From: Novosphingobium sp.
Lineage (GTDB): Bacteria; Pseudomonadota; Alphaproteobacteria; Sphingomonadales; Sphingomonadaceae
Reading direction: 5' to 3'
Length of the DNA stretch: 36,599 bases
Assembly: GCF_019748365.1 (NCBI RefSeq)
Contig: NZ_JAIEPN010000088.1
Span: forward strand, 1-36,599
The notes under the pieces: model-generated
Told to the model about the DNA's origin: nothing
Seen by the model: the letters and a program-made list of their open reading frames with translations, nothing else
Database searches by the model: none
Translations under genes and position numbers: made by a program
In this document: positions 19,172 to 29,013 of the stretch, piece by piece
Layout of the letters: each line of letters begins with the position of its first letter
Position numbering within the stretch: the first letter of the stretch is position 1

Positions 19172-19597
19172 TCAGTGCAGCAGCACGTAAGCCCAGAACA
19201 GGCTGGTCGCGGCGACCGAGAACAGCATCGTCAGCGAGGACCAGCGCGCATTGGCTTCGAGTTCATAGCCCGCGCCGATATCGAGCACGAAATGGCGGAT
19301 GCCAGTGGCCATGTGCTGGAAGAACGCCCAGGTGAGGCCGACAAGCGCGATCTTGCCGAGCAGGGCCGTAGCGCTCTGCAGACCGCCAGCGGGCGCGAGC
19401 CACACCCAATCGAGGAAGGTCTGGTAGCTGGCCGGGCCGCCGGCCAGTGCGCCGACCCACCAGAGCAGCAGGCCAAGGCCGGCAAAGGCAAGCCCGTTGC
19501 CGGTGATGCGGTGCAGGATCGAGACCAGCATGGCCGGACCCCAGCGCCAGATTTCGAGATGCGGCGATAGTGGCCTCTTGCCGGGCGCCTGCGCCAT
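19172..19597 (-). CDS. sdhC: Succinate dehydrogenase cytochrome b556 subunit
   Basis: 141-residue first gene of the sdh operon. The N-terminal RPLSPHLEIWRWGPAMLVSILHRITG is the family signature; its SILHR region forms part of the quinone site. The heme-binding HMATGIRHFVLDIG has His95 in the place of the E. coli heme ligand, followed by His102. Three hydrophobic helices are visible. The ribosome site AGGGGG lies a few bases before ATG 19597. The 158-base gap upstream, shared with the divergent SDR gene, must hold the operon promoter; it is AT-rich near the gene (AATTAGATTACC). Confidence 0.94.
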   Translation of the reverse strand: MAQAPGKRPLSPHLEIWRWGPAMLVSILHRITGNGLAFAGLGLLLWWVGALAGGPASYQTFLDWVWLAPAGGLQSATALLGKIALVGLTWAFFQHMATGIRHFVLDIGAGYELEANARWSSLTMLFSVAATSLFWAYVLLH

Positions 19598-19755
19598 AGA
19601 ACCCCCTAATTAGATTACCAAAACCTCTCATGCCCCTGGAGCATGAAGCGAGTGCGATTCGTATTAGCCCAAATGGCCGGGTGTGCAACTATCGCGACGG
19701 GGCAATCGCCCTGCCTCTGTTGCACACCCCATATTCGCTGGTAGAGCGCTGAGTG
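19598..19755. promoter_or_regulatory. Divergent promoter region, sdhCDA / SDR-MBL-prmA
   Basis: 158 bases between two divergent operons. It holds a small palindrome, CATGC-N7-GCATG, at about 19630-19646, and AT-rich segments near both ends. This is the only place for the promoters of sdhCDA (leftward) and of the SDR-lactamase-prmA unit (rightward). Exact -35/-10 boxes could not be assigned. Confidence 0.45.
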
Positions 19756-20469
19756 ATGCAAGCACCTGTCATTTTAGTCACCGGCTCGACCCGGGGCATC
19801 GGAGCCGCGCTCGCCACCGCGCTGGAAGCGCGCGGCGCGGCGGTCATTCGCCATGGCCGCAGAGCCGCACTGAACGTGATCGGCGCTGATCTGGGTGAAC
19901 CGGCATCGGCGGAAATGCTGTGGGAGCAGGCGCTCGCGGCAGCTGGCGGCACGATCGACATTCTCGTCAACAATGCCGGGCTCTTCGCCGCCAATCCCAT
20001 CGACGCCTCGGACATCGCGTGGCTCGATGGCTGGGAAGAGACGTTGCGGATCAACCTCACCGCCGCCGCGCAGCTTTCACGCCTTGCGGTGCGCCACTGG
20101 CAGGCGCGCGGCGTCGGCGGGCGGATCGTGCATATAGCAAGCCGCGCCGCCTATCGCGGGGATTCGCCGGCGCACTGGCACTATGCGGCGGCCAAGGGCG
20201 GGATGATCGCCATGCACAAGACCATCGCGCGTGGCTATGCGGCGCAAGGCATCCTGAGCTTTGCGGTGACACCAGGCTTCACCAACACCGATATGGCGGG
20301 GGACTACCTGGCAAGCCGGGGCGGACCGGGCCTGCTCGCGGACATCCCGCTCGGCCGCGTCGCGACGCCAGAGGAAATCGCCGCCATCGGCGTGTTCTGC
20401 GCGCTCGATGCACCGCCCAGCATGACAGGAGCCGTGATCGATGCGAATGGAGCCAGCTTTGTCCGCTAG
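19756..20469 (+). CDS. SDR-family oxidoreductase
   Basis: 237 residues from ATG 19756; a GTG immediately before it is an alternative start. Classical SDR: the dinucleotide motif TGSTRGIG is near residue 10, NNAG in the middle, the active-site serine in HIASRAAYRG, and YAAAK with the catalytic Tyr and Lys. The C-terminal SMTGAVIDANGASFVR matches the FabG-like branch, but substrate is unknown and FabG itself is normally encoded elsewhere. It is the first gene of a tight plus-strand unit: the lactamase gene starts inside its last 29 bases and prmA overlaps that in turn. No biochemical link to its neighbours is apparent. Confidence 0.9.
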   Translation: MQAPVILVTGSTRGIGAALATALEARGAAVIRHGRRAALNVIGADLGEPASAEMLWEQALAAAGGTIDILVNNAGLFAANPIDASDIAWLDGWEETLRINLTAAAQLSRLAVRHWQARGVGGRIVHIASRAAYRGDSPAHWHYAAAKGGMIAMHKTIARGYAAQGILSFAVTPGFTNTDMAGDYLASRGGPGLLADIPLGRVATPEEIAAIGVFCALDAPPSMTGAVIDANGASFVR

Positions 20470-21358
20470 GGCGCTCGCCCTTCTGGCCCTCCTGCTGGCA
20501 CCGGGCCTTGCACTGGCCAAGCCCGCCCCGTCAGGTCCGGACCGCGCCGCCACGCAGGCAATCGTGAAGCAGTGCGAGGGGAAGGACGATTTCTCCGCCC
20601 CCGCGCCGCCGGCCCGGCTTTACGGGAACACGTATTACGTCGGGACGTGTACCGTCACGGCGCTGCTCGTCACTTCGCCGCAGGGCCATGTGCTCGTCGA
20701 TGCGGTGACCGAGGAGGCCGCGCCTGCGATCCTCGCCAATATCCGCGCGCTGGGCTTCGACCCGGCGGACATCCGCTGGATCGTGACCAGCCACGAGCAC
20801 TGGGATCACGTCGGCGGCCTCGCCGCGATGATCAGGGCGACGGGCGCTAGGGTGGCGCTGAGCGCTCCCGCCGCCGCTCTGCTCGCCACGGGCAGGCCCG
20901 ATCCGGAAGATTCGCAGTTCACCGACCTCAAGGACCACGCGATTGCGCCCGTGAAGGCCGACCAGATCGTCCACTCGGGCTCCGTCGTGCGCGTCGGCCC
21001 GCTGCGCCTGACGGCGTCGCTCACGCCGGGGCACACCAGGGGCTCGACCAGCTGGAGCTGGCAGAGCTGCGCGGGCAAGCGCTGCGCCGCGATCACTTAT
21101 ATCGACAGCATCTCCGCCCTTGCTGCGCCGCCCTATCGCTTCAGCGACCACCCCGAAGTCGTCGCACGGTTCCGCCGCACCTTCGCCGCGATTGCCGCGC
21201 GCCGCTGCGGCATTCTCGTGACGCCGCATCCGTCTGCCAGCAGCCTCTTCGAGCGGATGCTGGGCGAGGAACCGCTCGCACCGGCACACGCTTGCCGCAA
21301 TTACGCCAAAGGCGGGCAGGAGCGGCTGAACGCGCTGCTCAAAAAGGAAACCAAGTGA
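20441..21358 (+). CDS. Subclass B3 metallo-beta-lactamase
   Basis: 305 residues with a Sec signal peptide (ALALLALLLAPGLALA, cut near residue 26), so periplasmic. The zinc ligands of subclass B3 are all present: His118-x-His120-x-Asp122-His123 in SHEHWDHVGG, His198 in TPGHTRG, and His263 in TPHPSAS. YGNTYYVGT before the first metal motif and YRFSDHP in the second half are further B3 signatures. B3 enzymes hydrolyse most beta-lactams including carbapenems, and chromosomal B3 enzymes are known from sphingomonads such as MIM-1 of Novosphingobium pentaromativorans (family knowledge). Some relatives are lactonases or other hydrolases, so actual activity is untested. The gene overlaps the SDR stop by 29 bases and prmA by 4, so constitutive operon expression is likely. 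No LysR or AmpR-type regulator is nearby. Confidence 0.88.
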   Translation: MRMEPALSARALALLALLLAPGLALAKPAPSGPDRAATQAIVKQCEGKDDFSAPAPPARLYGNTYYVGTCTVTALLVTSPQGHVLVDAVTEEAAPAILANIRALGFDPADIRWIVTSHEHWDHVGGLAAMIRATGARVALSAPAAALLATGRPDPEDSQFTDLKDHAIAPVKADQIVHSGSVVRVGPLRLTASLTPGHTRGSTSWSWQSCAGKRCAAITYIDSISALAAPPYRFSDHPEVVARFRRTFAAIAARRCGILVTPHPSASSLFERMLGEEPLAPAHACRNYAKGGQERLNALLKKETK

Positions 21359-22254
21359 GCTGGAAAATCACCGTCCGCGCTGCGGCCGAAGTCGTGCGCG
21401 CAGCCCTCGTCGCGCATGAGGACGCTGAGGACTGGGACTTCTCGATCGTGCTCGGCGGGGGGCAGATCGATCCGGCTGACCCCGATGCCTGGCAGCTGGA
21501 AGCCTGGCTGGAGCGCATGCCGACCACGGAAGACAAGGCCGCGATTGCCACGCTGTTTGCCGATGGCGCGCCCGCGCTGATCATCGAGGAACTGGCCGAT
21601 GCCGACTGGGTGACGCTGAGCCAGCACAATGTCGAACCGTTCACCGAAGGGCCGTTCCACGTCCGCACGCCGGACCATCCGCCCGTGCCGGGCCTCAGGG
21701 ACTTCGTGATACCCGCCAGTCAGGCCTTCGGCACCGGGCACCACGAGACGACTTCAGGCTGCCTTGCCATGCTCGCGCATATCAAGGCGCAGGGCCTCGT
21801 CATCCGCAATCTGGCCGATATCGGCACGGGCACCGGCCTCCTCGCCTTTGCCGCGCTCCATCTCTGGCCGCGCGCGCGGGCGACGGCGAGCGATATCGAT
21901 GCGGTGTGCGGGCCGGTGGTGGCGGAGAATGCCGCGCTCAACGGGGTCACACTGGGCGATGGCCCGGGCAAGCTGGCCATGGTGATCGCGCCGGGCATGG
22001 CGCATCCGCTGCTGCGCGCCGCCGCGCCTTATGATCTGCTGATCGCCAATATCCTCGCCGGACCGCTCGCCGAACTGGCCCCCGATTTCCGCAAGGCCGT
22101 CTCGCCCGGTGGCAGCGTGCTGCTGGCGGGGCTGCTCACCACGCAGGAGCCGACGGTGCGCGCCGCCTATACCCGCGCAGGCTTCTCGCTGCGCGCGCGG
22201 ATGCAGCGCGGCAACTGGTCGATCCTTTGGCTCAGGCGGCGGACAGCGCGCTGA
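21355..22254 (+). CDS. prmA: Ribosomal protein L11 methyltransferase
   Basis: 299 residues from a GTG start at 21355, which overlaps the lactamase stop (GTGA) and has AAGGA upstream; no ATG lies at the right place. PrmA trimethylates ribosomal protein L11 in the cytoplasm using SAM. Visible are FGTGHHETT at about 125-133 (PrmA-specific), the SAM motif DIGTGTG at 155-161, and the catalytic-loop NILAGPL. The N-terminal substrate-recognition domain is the shorter alphaproteobacterial form. Its last 23 bases overlap the 3' end of the convergent CinA-like gene. The coupling of a core translation gene to a lactamase gene is odd and makes the lactamase part of a housekeeping transcript. Confidence 0.92.
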   Translation: MSWKITVRAAAEVVRAALVAHEDAEDWDFSIVLGGGQIDPADPDAWQLEAWLERMPTTEDKAAIATLFADGAPALIIEELADADWVTLSQHNVEPFTEGPFHVRTPDHPPVPGLRDFVIPASQAFGTGHHETTSGCLAMLAHIKAQGLVIRNLADIGTGTGLLAFAALHLWPRARATASDIDAVCGPVVAENAALNGVTLGDGPGKLAMVIAPGMAHPLLRAAAPYDLLIANILAGPLAELAPDFRKAVSPGGSVLLAGLLTTQEPTVRAAYTRAGFSLRARMQRGNWSILWLRRRTAR

Positions 22255-22726
22255 GCAGCAGCGACAGGGCGTTGTGGGTGAAGGCGACCATATTGGCGAG
22301 GCGGTCGTCATGCCCGGTCTCGATGATCAGCGCGGCCTCGTAGTCAGGACCGACCACCGCCGCCGCACTGGTGCCCGATGCGACGCCGAGCGAATGGACG
22401 CCCGGCCCTGCCGCGCCGGTCTCCGCCACGCCCCAATCGCTTTCATAGCGCGACCGGATCAGCCGCGCCTGCGCCAGGGCATAGGCTTCGGTCGCTGAAG
22501 TAAGGCCGCGCAGCGAACCCGGCTCGTGCCCCAGCACCATGCGGCGGCCCTTCAGCGTGTAGATCACGCCGCCGCCGCGATAGTAGGCCGAAGCGCCCGG
22601 CATGGCGAGCAGCGCGGCGGAAATCAGCCCGCCGGTTGCGCCATCGACAACGGCAATGCTCTGGCCCTTCGCCTTGAGCAAAGTGCCCGCTTCGGTGCCG
22701 ATGGGCGTGAGGTCTTCGAAAGTCAT
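22232..22726 (-). CDS. CinA C-terminal-domain family protein (PncC-like)
   Basis: 164 residues, the length of stand-alone PncC/CinA C-terminal proteins, which deamidate nicotinamide mononucleotide in pyridine-nucleotide recycling. The glycine-rich region is DGATGGLIS at 28-36, and GAAGPG at 104-109 matches the conserved AGPxG motif. The usual E-S-x-T-G-G is changed here to D-G-A-T-G-G, losing the serine and glutamate, so amidohydrolase activity is doubtful. The start at 22726 (MTFEDLT) is set by a 4-base ATGA overlap with the upstream small exported gene. Its 3' end overlaps prmA by 23 bases. A divergent CinA-like paralogue with an unknown role is the cautious reading. Confidence 0.75.
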   Translation of the reverse strand: MTFEDLTPIGTEAGTLLKAKGQSIAVVDGATGGLISAALLAMPGASAYYRGGGVIYTLKGRRMVLGHEPGSLRGLTSATEAYALAQARLIRSRYESDWGVAETGAAGPGVHSLGVASGTSAAAVVGPDYEAALIIETGHDDRLANMVAFTHNALSLLLSALSAA

Positions 22727-23031
22727 GGAATGGTGTCCCAATCGCGGGTTGTCTTGAGCAGCCAGATCACGCTGCGGGATTTCGCATAACGCCGCTTGAG
22801 GCGCCGTTCGTCGAGGTCGATCCAGCGGCAGCGCAGTTTGCGCGCAGCCTCGGCAATCTGCGCGGTCCGCTCCGCGTCATAGCCTTCCTCGCCGCCCCAA
22901 TGGTTGCACCCTGCGCGCCGAACGACGAACTCGCGCACCACACGCGGTGCAGCCCGCATTTCGCGGCGCACGCGCCCTTCATTCGGGTTTGCCATCGTCA
23001 TCGCGGCCGCAGCCATCGCCAGCAGGATCAT
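22723..23031 (-). CDS. Small exported protein of unknown function
   Basis: 102 residues starting MILLAMAAAAMTMANP, a short signal peptide. The mature part is rich in Arg (RREMRAAPRVVREFVVRRAG) and has two cysteines (AGCNHWGGEEGYD and KLRCRWIDLDERRLKRRYAKS), which may pair. No known family is recognised. It starts 7 bases after the ligA stop and its stop overlaps the CinA-like gene by 4 bases, so ligA, this gene and the CinA-like gene are probably one transcript. Confidence 0.7.
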   Translation of the reverse strand: MILLAMAAAAMTMANPNEGRVRREMRAAPRVVREFVVRRAGCNHWGGEEGYDAERTAQIAEAARKLRCRWIDLDERRLKRRYAKSRSVIWLLKTTRDWDTIP

Positions 23032-23037
23032 GCGCCG

Positions 23038-25495
<2,458 letters not shown>

Positions 25496-25505
25496 GGGGC
25501 CACCC

Positions 25506-25538
25506 CCCCCAACCCCCTCCTCTGAAGAGGAGGGGGCT
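25506..25538. repeat. Inverted repeat copy B with internal palindrome
   Basis: Reverse complement of copy A over 33 bases without a mismatch. The inner palindrome arms are at 25513-25523 and 25526-25536. The adjoining C run is eight long here against five in copy A. It lies between the GNAT stop and the DUF559 start. Confidence 0.9.
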
Positions 25539-25554
25539 TCAAGGCCGTGCTTTG

Positions 25555-26238
25555 TCAATCGGCCCTCCCCAGCACTGTCACCACCAGCGATATCCGTGCC
25601 CGGAAGCCCAGCGATTCGTAAAGGCGGATCGCGTGGGTGTTGGTGGCATAGCTGTGCAGGAACGGCGTATCGCCGCGCTCCTGAAAGCCTGCCAGCACGC
25701 GGCGGATCATGCGGCCGGCGAGGCCCCTGCCCTGCCAATCTGGCGCGGTGCAGACGCCGCTGAGTTCGGCAAGCCCCGGCGCGGGGCGCATGCGCTCGCC
25801 CGCCATTGCAATAAGGCGGCCCTCCTCGCGCAGGCCATAGTACGGACCATAGCGATGGGTGTGCGAGCGCCACGGGCCCGGCTGGGTTTCGAGCGCGAGC
25901 GCCGTCATCTCGGGTGCATCGGCTTCGTTCATCAGGATGAGTTCGGGATCGATGGCGAACGCCTCCAGCGGACCATCGGCGATCATCTGCAGCAGCGGCG
26001 CGGTGCGCAGCACGCGGGTTCCGGCGGGCGCAGCTTGCTCGGTTCCTTCGACCAGCCATATCTCGTCATCAGCGCTGAGGAGGAGGTCCGCCAGTTCCGC
26101 CTCATGCCCCGGCGCGGCGGCGGCGAAGGGGCCATAAGTTGGGTCGATCCGGCAGACCGTGCCGCTTGCCACGGCCAGCGAAGCCTGCGGACCGTTCAGC
26201 AGCGACCAGATCGGGCGGTCCAGCGGATGCGCGCTCAT
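25555..26238 (-). CDS. GNAT-family N-acetyltransferase
   Basis: 227 residues. The C-terminal half is a GNAT domain: the acetyl-CoA pyrophosphate loop QGRGLA at 169-174 (consensus Q/R-x-x-G-x-G/A), followed by HAIRLYESLGFRA, the usual last strand-helix. The N-terminal 100 residues are less conserved and may be a degenerate second GNAT domain. Acceptor unknown; small molecules or protein N-termini are both possible. Its start overlaps the recN stop by 4 bases (ATGA), so it is translationally coupled to recN. It is cytoplasmic. The DUF559 element begins 16 bases after its stop. Confidence 0.88.
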   Translation of the reverse strand: MSAHPLDRPIWSLLNGPQASLAVASGTVCRIDPTYGPFAAAAPGHEAELADLLLSADDEIWLVEGTEQAAPAGTRVLRTAPLLQMIADGPLEAFAIDPELILMNEADAPEMTALALETQPGPWRSHTHRYGPYYGLREEGRLIAMAGERMRPAPGLAELSGVCTAPDWQGRGLAGRMIRRVLAGFQERGDTPFLHSYATNTHAIRLYESLGFRARISLVVTVLGRAD

Positions 26239-27911
26239 GCCTGTTCGAGCAGCCGTTCGGCCTGCGCCCGCGCTTCGGGCGTGATCTCGGCCCCGGAGAG
26301 CATGCGGGCGATTTCCTCCTGCCGCCCTTGCGCATCGAGCTGCACCACCGAGGTGCGCGTGACGGTGCCTTGGGAGGATTTCGCGATCAGGTAGTGCGCC
26401 GTCCCGCGCGCGGCGACTTGCGGGCTGTGGGTGACGGCAAGCAACTGCCCGCCAGCGGCGAGACGCGCCAGACGCTCGCCGATGGCGCTGGCCACCGCGC
26501 CGCCGACGCCGCGGTCGATCTCGTCGAAGATCACCGTCGCCGCGCCGCCCTCTTCGGCGAGCGCCACCTTGAGCGCGAGGATGAAGCGCGACAGCTCGCC
26601 GCCCGAGGCGATCTTGGCAAGCGGCGCAAAGTCTGCGCCGGGGTTGGTCGAGATCAGGAACTCGGCCGCATCGACACCATGCGGGCCCCAGCGGTCCTCC
26701 GGCAGGCGCACGACCGCGGTGCGGAAGCGCGCGGCATCGAGCTTGAGCGGGGCGAGCTCGGCCGCCACTGCCGCATCAAGCCGCCGCGCCGCTTCGGCCC
26801 GCGCGACAGAAAGGCTTTCCGCCTTGGCGCGATAATCGAGTCCCGCATCCTGAGCGGCACGGGCAAGACCGGCGATCGAAGCCTCGCCGCCCTCGATCTG
26901 ATCCAGCGCGGCACGCATTTCGGCCATGCGGGCCGGCAGATCATCCACGCTGCAGCCATGCTTGCGGCCCGCAGCGCGCAAGTCGAACAGCCGCGTCTCG
27001 ATCCGGTCAAGCAGCAGCGGATCGTGCGAGAGCGCTTCGGCGGCCTTTTCGAGCTTGTCTTCGGCCTCGCTGGCCTCGATCACCGCGCGGTCGAGCGCTT
27101 CCATCGCTTCGGTCAGCAAGGGATGCTCGTGCGCGATCCGGTCGAGCCGGCGCGAGGCGCTGCGCAAGCTGGCGAGCGCCGAATCCGAACCCGTCCACAA
27201 GTGCTGCAATTCGGCAAGGTCGCCCGAAAGCCGCTCGCCCTTCTGCATCGATGCGCGCTGCTCGGCGAGTTCGGCTTCCTCGCCGACCTCGGGCGCGAGA
27301 AGCGCAAGTTCGGCGAGATGGGCGACAAGCAGATCCTGCTCGGCCGATGCGGCGGCAAGGCGCGCCTTGGCTTCGGCCAGTGCGCTCTCCGCCGCCCGCC
27401 ACTTGTCCCACGCTGCAGAGACCTCGCCGACTTCCGCGCGCGCATAACGGTCCAGCAAGGCGCGATGCCCCCGCGCGTTGACGAGGCCTCGATCATCGTG
27501 CTGGCCGTGCAGTTCGACCAGCCCCTTGGCCAGTTCGCGCAGCAAGGCAACGCTGACCGGCTGATCATTGACGAACGCGCGGCTGCCGACCGCGTTGCCG
27601 CCTTCGGAGCGCAGACGGCGGCGGATGATCAGCGGCTCGCCCGGCTCGACCGCGATCTCGGCCTCGGCCAGCGCGGAGGCCAGCGCATCGGGCAGGCTGG
27701 CGAATTCGAACGTTGCGGTCACGCTCGCCTCGTCCGTCCCGGCGCGGATCAGGCCGGCATCGGCGCGGTCTCCCAGCACGAGCCCCAGCGAATCCAGCAG
27801 GATCGACTTGCCAGCCCCCGTCTCGCCGGTGAGCACGCCAAGCCCGCGCCCGAACGCAAGGTCGAGCGCCTCGATCAGAACAACATTGCGGATGGAAAGA
27901 CCCGTAAGCAT
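26235..27911 (-). CDS. recN: DNA repair protein RecN
   Basis: 558-residue SMC-like ATPase acting early in double-strand-break repair. N-terminal MLTGLSIRNVVLIEALDL and the Walker A GETGAGKS at 29-36 are followed by a long central coiled-coil region (about 160-380, rich in Glu, Ala, Leu and Arg). The ABC signature SGGELSRF and Walker B VIFDEIDRGVGG, then the LAVTHSPQVAA switch, complete the C-terminal ATPase half. In many alphaproteobacteria bamD lies directly upstream; here two plus-strand genes separate them. The stop overlaps the GNAT start by 4 bases. In other bacteria recN is LexA-controlled, but no clear SOS box was identified in the 193-base gap upstream. Confidence 0.95.
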   Translation of the reverse strand: MLTGLSIRNVVLIEALDLAFGRGLGVLTGETGAGKSILLDSLGLVLGDRADAGLIRAGTDEASVTATFEFASLPDALASALAEAEIAVEPGEPLIIRRRLRSEGGNAVGSRAFVNDQPVSVALLRELAKGLVELHGQHDDRGLVNARGHRALLDRYARAEVGEVSAAWDKWRAAESALAEAKARLAAASAEQDLLVAHLAELALLAPEVGEEAELAEQRASMQKGERLSGDLAELQHLWTGSDSALASLRSASRRLDRIAHEHPLLTEAMEALDRAVIEASEAEDKLEKAAEALSHDPLLLDRIETRLFDLRAAGRKHGCSVDDLPARMAEMRAALDQIEGGEASIAGLARAAQDAGLDYRAKAESLSVARAEAARRLDAAVAAELAPLKLDAARFRTAVVRLPEDRWGPHGVDAAEFLISTNPGADFAPLAKIASGGELSRFILALKVALAEEGGAATVIFDEIDRGVGGAVASAIGERLARLAAGGQLLAVTHSPQVAARGTAHYLIAKSSQGTVTRTSVVQLDAQGRQEEIARMLSGAEITPEARAQAERLLEQA

Positions 27912-28104
27912 CGTCCGCGATCCTTACCCAGTCCGCCGCGCCGCGTCACCATGCTCGCAGCGCAAACGCGCCATGTTGGCAAACCTGTGGATAAACGGGC
28001 GGATTCCGGTCTGGCATGACAGTGGCGTGACAGTGTGCCACGGGAACGACATGCGATTGTGACAGGGATTCGGCTCAGTTGACACGCTGAACAAGGGTTT
28101 CGGG

Positions 28105-29013
28105 ATGACACGCCGCGCACAGGCCTGGGGACTTTCCTCTTCTGCCACCGAGCTTGCCAAGTCCATTCCCGCCTGGCTCGATCTGCCCGAGCCGCGCGGT
28201 TTCCGCCCCAAGCGCAAGGTGCGCACGGTCTGGGTATCCGATATCCACCTCGGCACGCGCGGCTGCAATGCCGAGATGCTGCTCGATTTCCTCGCCTCGA
28301 TCGAGTGCGAGACGCTCTATCTGGTGGGCGACATCGTCGATGGCTGGCGCCTCTCGCGCGGGTGGTACTGGCCCGATGCGCACAACGAAGTGGTGCGCCG
28401 CGTGCTCAAGATGGCGCACCGCGGCACCCGCGTGGTGCTGATCGCGGGCAACCACGATGAAATGCTGCGCCCTTATGCCGGCATGAGCTTCGGCGGTGTC
28501 GAGATCGCGCTCGAAGCCGTGCACGTGACCGCCGACGGGCGCCGCCTGCTGGTGACGCACGGCGACAAGTTCGACGGCGTGGTGCTCTATGCCCGCTGGC
28601 TCGCGTTCCTGGGCGATCAGGCCTATGCCTTCCTGCTGCGCGCCAACCGCTGGTTCAACAAGGTCCGCCGCTGGTTCAAGCTGCCATACTGGTCGCTTTC
28701 GGCCTACCTCAAGAAGCGGGTGAAGAATGCGGTGCAGTTCGTCTGCGCGTTCGAGGAAGCCGTGGCCCATGCCGCGCGCGACATGGACGTTGATGGCGTC
28801 GTCTGCGGGCACATCCACTGCGCGGAGATCCGCCAGATCGGCGGTGTGACCTATTACAACGACGGTGACTGGGTCGAAAGCTGCACCGCGCTGGTCGAGG
28901 ACTATCTTGGCGCGATCACGATCGTCGACTGGGCGGCGATCTGCTTTGAAGAAGCTTTCGCCAAGACCGAGAAGGATGCGGCCGAGGCTGCCCGCATCGC
29001 GGAAGACGCATGA
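28105..29013 (+). CDS. LpxH-like metallophosphoesterase (UDP-2,3-diacylglucosamine diphosphatase family)
   Basis: 302 residues. The metallophosphoesterase residues are all visible: DIH at 46-48, GDIVD at 75-79, GNHD at 115-118, His152 in VTHGD, and GHIH at 225-228. This is the LpxH-like arrangement, but the protein is longer than E. coli LpxH (about 240) because of an N-terminal extension of ~35 residues and a basic, aromatic helical insert (RANRWFNKVRRWFKLPYW) that would suit membrane contact. True alphaproteobacterial lipid A synthesis often uses LpxI instead, so the substrate may be another nucleotide- or phospho-lipid. The gene is coupled by ATGA overlap to a GT4 glycosyltransferase, which suggests a two-step envelope-lipid pathway (inference). 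It diverges from recN. Confidence 0.85.
   Translation: MTRRAQAWGLSSSATELAKSIPAWLDLPEPRGFRPKRKVRTVWVSDIHLGTRGCNAEMLLDFLASIECETLYLVGDIVDGWRLSRGWYWPDAHNEVVRRVLKMAHRGTRVVLIAGNHDEMLRPYAGMSFGGVEIALEAVHVTADGRRLLVTHGDKFDGVVLYARWLAFLGDQAYAFLLRANRWFNKVRRWFKLPYWSLSAYLKKRVKNAVQFVCAFEEAVAHAARDMDVDGVVCGHIHCAEIRQIGGVTYYNDGDWVESCTALVEDYLGAITIVDWAAICFEEAFAKTEKDAAEAARIAEDA

Noticed and set aside
25496..26059. A long upstream extension of the DUF559 gene
   Set aside because: It would run antisense-free but out of frame through the GNAT gene on the same strand, and reads as Arg-rich nonsense; the DUF559 domain begins at 25495.
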